DNA of 64,000 bases. It comes from RGIG2134 sp964461115. GTDB lineage: Bacteria > Cyanobacteriota > Vampirovibrionia > Gastranaerophilales > Gastranaerophilaceae. Location: NCBI GenBank assembly GCA_964461115.1, contig CAYWSX010000003.1, positions 124,001-188,000 on the forward strand, given 5' to 3'. The notes beneath the pieces are model-generated. The model saw nothing but the letters and a program-made list of their open reading frames with translations, had not been told where the DNA came from and ran no database searches. The position numbers and the translations under genes are program-made. Of this stretch, positions 44,269-52,433 are shown piece after piece; positions within the stretch are counted from its first letter, which is position 1, and the number at the start of each line of letters is the position of its first letter.

Positions 44269-46553
44269 TATCTTACCAGCTTGTAAACTCTGAATTCGCT
44301 TGGCTCAAGACGCTCAAACTCAAGCTTGTTTGTCTTTTCCTCAAGTTCTTGTTCCCACATTTCAATTCCGTATTCAGGCATTTTAATTTCAGAAACAATT
44401 GTGTAATCACAAGGCAGTTCAAGCTTTTTATCCATAACTGCTTCACCTTCTTTAATAACACAAATCTGCACACCGTTCTCGTCAGTTTCTTTAACTTTTT
44501 CAGTTGGCGGAAGGTAATTCGCAATAACAAGCAAGCTTTCCTTAACCAAATCTTTGGAAATAATCCACGCACAAAACCCGTCATCTTCCTGAATCATGAT
44601 TTCCGCTTCACCTTCACGCGTAAGCTCGTTTGATAAAGCAAATTTTCTGATAGCATCAAAATTCTCGAAAAATTTGTAATTTTTTTCGCGAGGCATTGAA
44701 ACCTCAGCCCCGATTACGCCCTCTATACCTGTCTTGGTAAAACTTTCATCTCCGTCGATGTACAAAATAGGGCGCTCGGCATTTTTACCGCCCGGAAGGA
44801 ATTTATACTTAAACCACTTGAAAAGCGCACCTTTTTCGCCCAATTGCCCGGGGTACTGGTCAATTTCACGAAACTCCCCGTCTTGGTTGTTGTATGTTTT
44901 CAAAATTGACAGATTAGAAATCTTCAAATTCTCCGTATTATAATTTGCAAGCTCCTGATTGTTTTCCACAATTTTTTCGGGTGTTTTTTCGTTTTGCATA
45001 ATGACGTCATTACCCCAAAGCAAGTCAAAACGCATATTTTCGTGGTATTCTTTATAGAATTTATCCCACAGCATATATTCGGCAAGCGAAGCAAAATGAG
45101 GAACTTTATCCTTCATTGCGGCGTTAACTTTTTCAAGAACCTTTTGAGGCGCGCGATAGCTAATGGGCACTCCATCCTTTTCAGAAACAGGGTCTACAAT
45201 ATGATCGATATGATCAACACGAAAACCGTCAAAGTTATATTTTACCTGTAATTTCTTAAGAAATCCGACATAAAAATCAATGACAGCCCAGTTATATTGT
45301 CCATTTTCAAGATGCACAAAGTAAAAAGGCGTCTGGCAGTCAAGATTCGCACAGTGTGTAACATCGACACCTTCGCAGTCAAAGTGTTTAAACACAGGAT
45401 AACCGCCGCATTCTGACATTTTATCAAAAACCGGCACACCCGCAGAACACCACGCACCGCCCGGAGCAGGCCAGAGCCCTTCTTTTATCAAAGCTTGAAT
45501 AATTTCACCCTGGTGTTTAATATCTTCTTCATGAAGATTAGCGTTTTCCTTTGTCCCGTTGAGCTTGGAGACTATCTTACGAACGCGCTTAACTAAATCC
45601 CATTGGACATGTCTGTCCATCATTTTATTTGAAATATCCTGTTTATTAGGTATTAGCGCCTCTTCAAACTCAGAATAAAGCTCTTTGTAAGCCTCACTCA
45701 ACTCACCCGAGCCCGAATGCAGGGAATTTTGTATAACATTTTTAATAATATCAACATCATCAGGGTCATTATCGGCTCTCAATTTGTCAGCAACGCATTC
45801 TATATCATACTCGACAGATTTTATTAGTGCTTTAATATCAAACCAACGCGCAATATGCGGATTTGAAATAACCAGCTTTGAAAATCTGCCTGTCTGAGGT
45901 AAAACATCATAAATAACAGGGTGTCCTGCAAGCTGTGCAAGCTGAATAAACAATTTAACCTGCGCTTCGCCATCAATTCCTGCTTTTTCTTTCAGTGCCT
46001 TATCTTCAAGGTTTTCACTTACACCATAGCTTGTAGGAAGATACGCACAACCGAATTCGCGGGGGTGAAACGGAATTATGTACAAAGTCGTAGCAAAAAC
46101 TCCCAGCCCCGGCAAACCTGACGGCAAAATCAAAAGCTGAGCAAGCCAGTTAATAAGTTTTCCCGGTTCCTGTGTGACATTCCCGTCACCAAGCCCTGCA
46201 AGGTTTATTAATTTTATTGCATGCTGCTCTTTTTTAATCCAATCAGAATTATTTACACCATACCTTGCAAGCGGGCTGACTTTAGCGTTTTCAAAATCGA
46301 AAGCACCGTTTTTCAACACGCCCTCGCGTGTCCATTTCAATTCCAATCCGAACAAAATTTCCGCAGACGAAAGTTCCTCAAGCGCTTTTATATGAGGATA
46401 TGGGAGATACCCGTATTTTTCTATTTGTTCTTTCAAATATGTTTTTCGTTCATCCGACACGCTATTAAAATCATAAAAACTCTTAATTTTTGAATAAACC
46501 GCGTTCAAAATATCAGACTTTTTCTCTTCTTTTTTAAATAAACCGAAAACCAT
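44268..46553 (-). CDS. Cytoplasmic GH13-family glycosidase-like protein
   Basis: The 761-aa protein has no signal peptide. GH13 regions can be read: region I VIYDVLPQTGRF (about 213-224), region II DGFRVDHIDHI with the nucleophile Asp (about 441-451), region III SLAEYM with the acid Glu (about 488-493) and region IV NNQDG (about 556, Asn-Gln-Asp in place of Asn-His-Asp). The third region-IV residue is therefore kept and the His is replaced. The C-terminal domain (about 660-755) is beta-rich. It likely processes intracellular glucans such as glycogen. Start with GAGGGG. yidD is coupled to its end. Confidence 0.8.
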   Translation of the reverse strand: MVFGLFKKEEKKSDILNAVYSKIKSFYDFNSVSDERKTYLKEQIEKYGYLPYPHIKALEELSSAEILFGLELKWTREGVLKNGAFDFENAKVSPLARYGVNNSDWIKKEQHAIKLINLAGLGDGNVTQEPGKLINWLAQLLILPSGLPGLGVFATTLYIIPFHPREFGCAYLPTSYGVSENLEDKALKEKAGIDGEAQVKLFIQLAQLAGHPVIYDVLPQTGRFSKLVISNPHIARWFDIKALIKSVEYDIECVADKLRADNDPDDVDIIKNVIQNSLHSGSGELSEAYKELYSEFEEALIPNKQDISNKMMDRHVQWDLVKRVRKIVSKLNGTKENANLHEEDIKHQGEIIQALIKEGLWPAPGGAWCSAGVPVFDKMSECGGYPVFKHFDCEGVDVTHCANLDCQTPFYFVHLENGQYNWAVIDFYVGFLKKLQVKYNFDGFRVDHIDHIVDPVSEKDGVPISYRAPQKVLEKVNAAMKDKVPHFASLAEYMLWDKFYKEYHENMRFDLLWGNDVIMQNEKTPEKIVENNQELANYNTENLKISNLSILKTYNNQDGEFREIDQYPGQLGEKGALFKWFKYKFLPGGKNAERPILYIDGDESFTKTGIEGVIGAEVSMPREKNYKFFENFDAIRKFALSNELTREGEAEIMIQEDDGFCAWIISKDLVKESLLVIANYLPPTEKVKETDENGVQICVIKEGEAVMDKKLELPCDYTIVSEIKMPEYGIEMWEQELEEKTNKLEFERLEPSEFRVYKLVR

Positions 46554-46625
46554 ATTTACCCCTCAACTACCTATAAAAATATCATACCACAGCGCTCATA
46601 GGGGTACAAGTTATTTATACGCAAG

Positions 46626-46655
46626 AAAAAGCCCCGAAAATCGAGGCTTTTACGT
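46626..46655 (-). terminator. Rho-independent terminator of the 128-aa gene
   Basis: On the minus strand AAAAGCCTCGATTTTCGGGGC forms a stem (AAGCCTCGA with TCGGGGCTT, one G-T pair) followed by T5. It lies about 33 nt past the stop at 46688 and before the GH13 start. Confidence 0.75.
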
Positions 46656-46687
46656 GTTTATTTTAGAAATGACTTTTGAAGTAGTTT

Positions 46688-47074
46688 TTATGCCATTTTG
46701 TCTGCGGAAGAGAGTGCTAAATCCATTTTCGCGCCCGATGAAATCGATTCGCCAAACTCAGCATCCATAGACTGAAGATTTTTCGCAATCAAACCCTCAA
46801 AGCTTGTTACAAATCCCGCAATACGCTGAGCTTGCTCAGGGGTCACGTATTTGTTAACATCATAAGTTTTTTGTGTATTTATCGCAGATTTATTAAGAGC
46901 TGCCTGCTGCGCCATAACGTTTAATACATCATCGCCCGACATCAGATTCAATTGCGGCTTTGCCTGCGGGGCTTCTTGTACGGCTTGCTCTTCAACTTGA
47001 GGAGCCTGCTCTTTTTGAGGCAGATTTGGGTTCAAGCCGACGCCGATACCGTTGATATTGTTCAAATTTGTCAT
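46688..47074 (-). CDS. Hypothetical protein with a strong sigma28-type promoter
   Basis: No family is recognised in this 128-aa protein. The N-terminal 40 residues are Asn, Gln, Pro and Glu-rich and disordered (NNINGIGVGLNPNLPQKEQA). The C-terminal part is helical (GDDVLNVMAQQAALNKSA, TPEQAQRIAGFVTSFEGLIA). It has no Cys and no signal peptide, a style seen in flagellar secreted or chaperone proteins. AAGGAG precedes the ATG and a TAAAGTT-type sigma28 promoter lies 37 nt upstream, so it probably belongs to the late flagellar regulon. Confidence 0.65.
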   Translation of the reverse strand: MTNLNNINGIGVGLNPNLPQKEQAPQVEEQAVQEAPQAKPQLNLMSGDDVLNVMAQQAALNKSAINTQKTYDVNKYVTPEQAQRIAGFVTSFEGLIAKNLQSMDAEFGESISSGAKMDLALSSADKMA

Positions 47075-47111
47075 TTCTAAATCTCCTTAGACTACTTCAT
47101 TCATAATCCTT

Positions 47112-47139
47112 TTATCGGATTAAATTTTAATGAACTTTA
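47112..47139 (-). promoter_or_regulatory. Sigma28 (FliA)-type promoter
   Basis: On the minus strand TAAAGTTC (TAAA at 47136-47139), then 16 nt from the G, then TCCGATAA (47112-47119). Seven of eight -10 bases and all of TAAAGTT match the sigma28 consensus. It drives the 128-aa gene at 46688-47074 and is the best such site in the window. Confidence 0.7.
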
Positions 47140-47173
47140 GGCTTTCGTCCACTTTTATTAACTTTTTGTTACA

Positions 47174-48397
47174 TTAATTTTTGTTCAAAGCTTCCCATTT
47201 TGCCGACGCTTTTTCCAATTGAGGCAAAATCGGTTTATTTCCAAACAAAATCTGCTCCACAAGACTATTCAGCAATACTATAACATCTTTATGGTTTCGC
47301 TTCTGAGGCGGGTAAGAAATCGGTGCTGAAAGCTGTTTTGCGCTGATAAATCGAGCTTTGGAAACCAAATCTTTATCATCAAAGCTGCTAAAATACTCAT
47401 CTCTGAGCGTTCTTTTATTGCAAGGTAAAACGCCTGTTTTCTTTGCAAATTCAAGCTGATTTGAGAAGTTTGTCAGATATTTTGCAAACAAAAGCGCCTC
47501 TTCTTTATTTTTAGCTTTTTTAGGGATGGCAAGCGTCATAAGCGAAAAATCATAAGCCTCTTCTTTACCGTAAAACTGTTCCGCAACATCAGTTTGCCCA
47601 TAAATATCCAGTGAATTTTCTTTGATAATATTCAAGAAATTTGCGCCTGCTTGCAAGTATGCTATTTGTCCCGAACTATACTTTTCAAGCACCTCTCTGT
47701 GAGTTTGAGTTACTGCCTCTTTCGGGATTTTATTTTCTTTGTAAAACTTATTTAACAGCGCAAATATAGACACAGACTCTGAACTTTCAAGCATTTGCGG
47801 GTTATTTATTCCATACTTGTTCAAAATTTTATATAACGTGTCATTTTCAGTCAAAGTCGGCATGAATAAATATTTATTCTGTATTACAGACGAATTTTGA
47901 ATCTGGGTAAACAATTCATCATAAGTTTTTGGAGGGGTATTTATTCCGAATTCCGCCATAAGAGATTTATTATAAATCGTTATTGCAGAGGTAGCATAAA
48001 ACGGTACGCCCCATAGTTTTTCATCATAAGTAAGTGAATTCAAGAGCGCCTGATTGTATGCAGACATATTTCCTTCGATTGGCTCTAAAGCTCCTTTTGA
48101 GGCAAGTGTCATGTTAAAATCTGCTGTGATATTAACAAGGTCAGGCATGCTGCTTGAAAGCAAACTAGCCAAAACTCGTTTTTCTGCCTCGGAATAAGGT
48201 ACATCTACCCATTTAATTTTAACATACGGGTGTCGTTCTTCAAAACTCGAAATCACACCGTTGATATACTCAGAAAACGGTGACAGCTGGGCTGTCCAGA
48301 AAACCACCTCTGTTTTTTCGTGCTTCGGCTTCAATGAAAAAAGCAAATTTGCGCATATCAACACACAAACTATTAAAAATATTTTAAGTCTTGTCAT
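47174..48397 (-). CDS. ABC-type sugar-binding protein (family 1)
   Basis: The 407-aa extracytoplasmic protein has an N-terminal hydrophobic segment (LKIFLIVCVLICANLLF) and the two-lobe pattern of MalE/UgpB-like proteins. Visible elements are EVVFWTAQLSPFSEYINGVI, PDLVNITADFNMTLAS, LWGVPFYATSAITIYNKSLM and KEEALLFAKYLTN. It would capture a sugar or oligosaccharide for an ABC importer, but no permease or ATPase is in the window. GAGGAA precedes the ATG at 48397; the longer frame from 48421 is less likely. It is divergent from rarA. Confidence 0.85.
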   Translation of the reverse strand: MTRLKIFLIVCVLICANLLFSLKPKHEKTEVVFWTAQLSPFSEYINGVISSFEERHPYVKIKWVDVPYSEAEKRVLASLLSSSMPDLVNITADFNMTLASKGALEPIEGNMSAYNQALLNSLTYDEKLWGVPFYATSAITIYNKSLMAEFGINTPPKTYDELFTQIQNSSVIQNKYLFMPTLTENDTLYKILNKYGINNPQMLESSESVSIFALLNKFYKENKIPKEAVTQTHREVLEKYSSGQIAYLQAGANFLNIIKENSLDIYGQTDVAEQFYGKEEAYDFSLMTLAIPKKAKNKEEALLFAKYLTNFSNQLEFAKKTGVLPCNKRTLRDEYFSSFDDKDLVSKARFISAKQLSAPISYPPQKRNHKDVIVLLNSLVEQILFGNKPILPQLEKASAKWEALNKN

Positions 48398-48451
48398 AAT
48401 TTCCTCTAAAATAGTGTACAATAATTATATAGAATTTTTGAGAAAAGGGAA

Positions 48452-49681
48452 ATGAATTTATTTGACTCTCTGGAAGAAATGAATAAACAAGTGCCGCTGG
48501 CAGAGCTTTTGAGACCAAAATCTCTTGAAGAATACCTCGGACAAAACAAAATTATCGCGGAAAACTCTCCGCTTTATAAACTTTTGTGCTCAAATCGTCT
48601 TTTTTCGTTTATTTTTTGGGGTCCTCCGGGTTGCGGCAAAACGACTCTGGCAAGGCTCATCGCAGAAAAAACAGACAGTTTTTTTCTTGAAATTTCAGCC
48701 GTCACATCAGGAATAAAAGAGATTAAAGAAGCCGTTGAAAAGGCAAAAGAACAGCTTCGTCACGGACGTAAGATGCTTTTATTTATTGATGAAATCCATC
48801 GCTACAACAAAACGCAGCAAGACGCGCTATTGCCGCATTTAGAGAGCGGTTTAATTTATCTTATAGGTTCAACGACCGAAAACCCATCATTTCAGGTAAT
48901 CCCTGCACTTCTTTCGCGCATTCAGGTTTTGCAGCTCAACCCGCTCGAAGACGAGGCTATGGCGAAAATTATCGAACGCGGTTTCAAATATCTCTCCACT
49001 GAATACGGACGAATAAATGTTAGCAGAGAAGTTATCGAGAAAATCGCCGGATACGCGCGTGGCGACGCAAGAGTAGCTCTGAACACAATCGAGGCTTGCT
49101 ATTTTGCATCCGAGCTAAAAGACGATGTGCGCACGCTTAAAATCCCTATGATTGAAGAGCTTATCCAGAAAAAAATTACAAAATACTCCGAACAAGAGCA
49201 CTATGACTGCGCTTCTGCATTTCAAAAAAGTCTAAGAGGCTCTGATAAAAACGCCGCGATTTATTACCTTGCCAAAATGCTTGTCGGGGGGGAAGACCCG
49301 AGATTCATTGCGCGCCGTTTAATGGTTTGCGCGGCGGAGGACGTCTCAAATGCCGACCCGCAAGCACTACAGCTTGCAATCGCAGCATTTCGCGCAGTCG
49401 AACACCTTGGCATGCCCGAAGCTCGTATCCCTCTCGCCCAAGCCGTTGCTTACGTTGCAGACGCACCAAAATCCAACAAAACCTGTGTTGCAATTGACAG
49501 TGCTATTTCAGATATTCAAAGCGGATTGGATTTTCCCCCGCCTGCCCATCTCAAAGACGCACATTACAAAGACGCGAAAAAATACGGCTTCGGAATAGGC
49601 TACATTTACACTCACGAAAATCCTGACGCTAAACAGCAGTTCATGCCCGACGAACTTGTTGGCAGAAATTACTTTGAGTAA
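48452..49681 (+). CDS. rarA: Replication-associated recombination protein A (AAA+)
   Basis: The 409-aa MgsA/RarA/WRNIP1-family ATPase acts at stalled forks. Walker A is GPPGCGKTT (about 57-65), Walker B LLFIDEIHRYNK (about 109-120) and sensor 1 GSTTENPSF. The typical N-terminus (PLAELLRPKSLEEYLGQ) and the C-terminal tetramer region (FGIGYIYTHENP) are present. AAGGGAA precedes the ATG. The stop lies 2 nt from the end of the convergent pilin-like gene. Confidence 0.95.
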   Translation: MNLFDSLEEMNKQVPLAELLRPKSLEEYLGQNKIIAENSPLYKLLCSNRLFSFIFWGPPGCGKTTLARLIAEKTDSFFLEISAVTSGIKEIKEAVEKAKEQLRHGRKMLLFIDEIHRYNKTQQDALLPHLESGLIYLIGSTTENPSFQVIPALLSRIQVLQLNPLEDEAMAKIIERGFKYLSTEYGRINVSREVIEKIAGYARGDARVALNTIEACYFASELKDDVRTLKIPMIEELIQKKITKYSEQEHYDCASAFQKSLRGSDKNAAIYYLAKMLVGGEDPRFIARRLMVCAAEDVSNADPQALQLAIAAFRAVEHLGMPEARIPLAQAVAYVADAPKSNKTCVAIDSAISDIQSGLDFPPPAHLKDAHYKDAKKYGFGIGYIYTHENPDAKQQFMPDELVGRNYFE

Positions 49682-49683
49682 CT

Positions 49684-50478
49684 TTACCTAAGCGGAATAT
49701 TTGCCCAATAGGATTTTGTTTCATCGGCGGGAGATTTGTCAAGAAGAGCATATTTTGCACAGCTGCATCCATTGTCATACCATATCCCCGGCGATCTATC
49801 TTTAAATAAACAGAAATGTACAGGGTTAAAGCCTCTATAATCTCCGTCACCAGGAATAAGCTTGTTATTTGAACTAATCTGGAAGTAAAACACATCGTAA
49901 CCGACTCGATTAGGACCCTTGTATCCGTTAGTATCAACCATAAATTCTGTATGCTCATTTGTGCCAAAACCGTTCCATGCACATCCGCTTGAAAAAACAA
50001 TCATACCGTTTTCCAGCATAATTGCACCGTTATTATGAAATCCGGTGTTAAACCATTGTTCATTATTGGCTGTTAGAAAATATGTTCTTTGAGGATAGCC
50101 AAAATTTGATAAATTTCCGGTATTCATAGTTAAATTTATTTTTCTGTATTTAACATGTTTTGCAAAATCCGGTATAAAAACAACACCAACCTTATCTTGT
50201 AAAGCACCCGTTTTGCAGTATGAATCGTTCAGATTAGGATTATCAAGCGACATTCGCGCAATTACATCAGAAAGGATAGAAACCGAAGTTTTAAATCTTG
50301 CTTCAAGTTCTTTTCTCTGCATTTTCGCAATAAGAGTAGGCACAGTCATTGCTGCAACGATTCCTATAATTACTAATGTAGCTAAAACCTCGGCAAGAGT
50401 AAAAGCACGTTTTTGCTCACTCAGCAAGCGCCCCCCCCCGCTAAAACGCTTGTCAACTCTGCATTTACCATACTTCAC
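49684..50478 (-). CDS. Type IV pilin-like protein, start preceded or crossed by a G9 tract
   Basis: The prepilin leader reads KRAFTLAEVLATLVIIGIVA: cleavage before Phe, Glu at +5, then the hydrophobic helix. The mature part (about 230 aa) is a secreted globular domain with an even number of Cys and a C-terminal DxD-rich stretch (PGDGDYRGFNP). It resembles the numerous pseudopilin-like proteins of Gastranaerophilales. The start is unclear. The frame opens at GTG 50478 with a badly placed ribosome site and runs through nine G (50431-50439). A TTG at 50426-50428 just after the tract, with the G-run as ribosome site, would give a normal short leader. An ATG at 50471 with AGAGG 8 nt upstream is out of frame by one base. 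Confidence 0.8.
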   Translation of the reverse strand: MKYGKCRVDKRFSGGGRLLSEQKRAFTLAEVLATLVIIGIVAAMTVPTLIAKMQRKELEARFKTSVSILSDVIARMSLDNPNLNDSYCKTGALQDKVGVVFIPDFAKHVKYRKINLTMNTGNLSNFGYPQRTYFLTANNEQWFNTGFHNNGAIMLENGMIVFSSGCAWNGFGTNEHTEFMVDTNGYKGPNRVGYDVFYFQISSNNKLIPGDGDYRGFNPVHFCLFKDRSPGIWYDNGCSCAKYALLDKSPADETKSYWANIPLR

Positions 50479-50522
50479 CTCTTCATTTTGTTATTTTAAT
50501 AGTGTCAATTTGCTTTTCCATA

Positions 50523-50551
50523 ATTGTAGTATATTTCTGCAATGTTTTCAA
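50523..50551 (-). promoter_or_regulatory. Promoter of pilin-like gene
   Basis: On the minus strand TTGAAA (50546-50551), 17 nt and TACAAT (50523-50528) precede the pilin-like gene by about 45 nt. Confidence 0.5.
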
Positions 50552-50552
50552 G

Positions 50553-50579
50553 TTATCGAAGCGGAATGCTTGCCCAATT
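50553..50579 (-). pseudogene. Relic of a pilin gene 3' end
   Basis: Just after the TAG stop of the 390-aa gene, the same frame reads NWASIPLR and a stop. The intact pilin-like gene ends YWANIPLR and a stop (49684-49710), and the DNA matches closely (TGGGCAA..ATTCCGCTT). This looks like the remaining tail of a second pilin-like gene or a shared C-terminal cassette left by recombination. Confidence 0.4.
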
Positions 50580-51752
50580 CTAATCTAAAACAGGTTTTAG
50601 GACAAGCCCGTTTGCACTAACCGCCAAGGAGCGAGGAGCGATAGATACCAATTCCGAATGCTGACCTTTTGAATCAACAGAGAAGATTCCCAGAAATTTC
50701 GTTGTTTTTTTTGTAGTATAAGCGTATGCGCAGACAAAAAGCGTATCGGGATTTTCGGTGTCCCAGCCTATAGGAACAATATCCCAGCGATAATCATCAA
50801 CATTAAAATTTTTGTTCGTCTGCCACCAGTATTTGATTGCGTCTCGAACTTCAACAAGACGTTTTGCCTTATTTGCGTTCAAATCATAGACCCACAAGTT
50901 CGTCTGCCAAATTCCAAAAGTAGACGACCCTATCCGTTCTTTCACAGCGATTTTTGTACCGTCAGCATTCCAATCCAAAACAGTAAGCGTCTTGAAAAGT
51001 GTCGGATACTCCTCTTTCATGCCTGATTCAAGAAGCTTTATCTCCTGTTTGTTCATAACTGAAGCCGATTTCGCCGCAGACTTTAAATTTTTCCCCTTAT
51101 CAAGATTTATGTAATAAATTTCGCTTGAAATCTTATCGTTATATCCCGTGTAGTAAACAGTAGAGTATGCAAGTTTATCTTTTGAGGGCGAAATTACACC
51201 TATTGAGTTAATCTGACGTGTATTTCTCAAATTTCGAAGGTCAATATTTTTAGAACCCGGCGGGTCATTGTATTTTGCAAGAATATAACGGGGCTGAGGA
51301 ATTTTTACAAGCTTTTCGTCTTCATCTGCTTTAGGTTCAGGAATTCTCCGCTCTGAACGTTTAATATCCTTGGACATTTCATTGTATTCTTCCAGAGTCT
51401 TGGGCATTGGCGTGTAATTGTCAAGAAGTTTCTTTTTTTCTTTGCGTGTAAGGTGTTTTTTATCTTGTAAATTTTGAGACTGAACAGCCATATTTCGCTC
51501 AAAATCATCCTGAGAGCGAATAATCCTGTCCACATCCTCTTCAAATTTTTTCTGAAGCTGTTGGTTAACGTTTTGAGTTCTGTCACTTACCGCCTTTTCA
51601 AAACTATCCTGCATCGCCTCAGAATTGGTGCCAAACATACTTTCAGCGGATTTTTGCGAACTTGGCAAGGCTGATACAGCTCCGGCAAAAATCATGCCCG
51701 CACAAACAGCTAAAATCAAAGCAGAGCGAACTTTAGAGCCATTGAAATGCAT
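50580..51752 (-). CDS. Secreted beta-propeller-like hypothetical protein
   Basis: The 390-aa product has a signal peptide (SALILAVCAGMIFAGAVSA, cut after VSA). A long charged coiled-coil (about 35-130; NVNQQLQKKFEEDVDRIIRS, KHLTRKEKKKLLDN) follows. Then comes a beta-rich domain with TolB/WD40-like pieces (NSIGVISPSKDKLAYSTVYY, TVLDWNADGTKIAVKERIGS, NLWVYDLNANKAKRLVEVRD). The ATG overlaps the response-regulator stop by 1 nt, so the HK, RR and this gene form one unit. It may be a sensor partner or an output of that system. The role is unknown. Confidence 0.7.
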   Translation of the reverse strand: MHFNGSKVRSALILAVCAGMIFAGAVSALPSSQKSAESMFGTNSEAMQDSFEKAVSDRTQNVNQQLQKKFEEDVDRIIRSQDDFERNMAVQSQNLQDKKHLTRKEKKKLLDNYTPMPKTLEEYNEMSKDIKRSERRIPEPKADEDEKLVKIPQPRYILAKYNDPPGSKNIDLRNLRNTRQINSIGVISPSKDKLAYSTVYYTGYNDKISSEIYYINLDKGKNLKSAAKSASVMNKQEIKLLESGMKEEYPTLFKTLTVLDWNADGTKIAVKERIGSSTFGIWQTNLWVYDLNANKAKRLVEVRDAIKYWWQTNKNFNVDDYRWDIVPIGWDTENPDTLFVCAYAYTTKKTTKFLGIFSVDSKGQHSELVSIAPRSLAVSANGLVLKPVLD

Positions 51753-52414
51753 TAAACCAAACCTTCTTTTACCGCCAAAATAGTCGCCTTTGTTCTATTT
51801 TCAGTATAGAGTTTCTGCAAAATACTGTGAACATGCGCCTTTGCCGTTGCACGAGAGATACAAAGAACCTCTGCAATTTCAATATTTGTTTTTCCGCTTA
51901 CAATTTGCTGTAAAACATCAAGTTCGCGCTCAGTAAGCCCGTACTTGTTTCCTTTTGAACGGTCAATGTCAACAGGTACCGGTTTCTCCTGTTTTTGCAC
52001 ACTGGAAAGCACCAGGCGCGCAATCGCAGGGTCAAGCCATGCTGTACCGTCGTTAACCGCACGAATAGCGCTTTGAAGCTGGTCAGGTGTAATCCCTTTC
52101 ATCACATATCCGTCCGCACCCGACGCTAATGAAGCAAAAACATCGGTTTCCGCATCACGAGAGGTGAACATGAGGATTTTAGAATTCAAACCTGCGTCTT
52201 TAATTAGCTTTGTTGCCTCAATCCCGTCTATTATCGGCAGTCCGATATCCATAAGGATAACATCAGGCAAAAGTTTTTTTGCCAAATCCACACCCTGCTG
52301 ACCATCTTCAGCCTCACCTATAAGTTTAATCCCCTCGGACTGACTAAGCACAAGAGAAAGCCCCATTCTGGTCATAGTGTGGTCTTCAACAAGTAAAACT
52401 TTAATATCGCTCAT
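51752..52414 (-). CDS. NarL/FixJ-family response regulator
   Basis: The product is 220 aa from the ATG at 52414, chosen because AAGGGG lies 5 nt upstream (only 2 nt for the ATG at 52417). The receiver domain has the acidic pair Glu10-Asp11 (LLVEDH), phospho-acceptor Asp56 (ILMDIGLP) and Lys in VMKGIT. A LuxR-type helix-turn-helix follows (about 150-215; LTERELDVLQQIVSGKTNIE, CISRATAKAHVHSILQKL). It lies 19 nt after the histidine kinase gene and is its probable partner. The DNA targets are not visible. Confidence 0.93.
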   Translation of the reverse strand: MSDIKVLLVEDHTMTRMGLSLVLSQSEGIKLIGEAEDGQQGVDLAKKLLPDVILMDIGLPIIDGIEATKLIKDAGLNSKILMFTSRDAETDVFASLASGADGYVMKGITPDQLQSAIRAVNDGTAWLDPAIARLVLSSVQKQEKPVPVDIDRSKGNKYGLTERELDVLQQIVSGKTNIEIAEVLCISRATAKAHVHSILQKLYTENRTKATILAVKEGLV

Positions 52415-52433
52415 CATTACCCCTTTAAGTTAA

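Noticed and set aside
46221..46493. Plus-strand frame inside the 761-aa GH13 gene
   Set aside because: Shadow of a well-supported gene; no promoter, ribosome site or domain.
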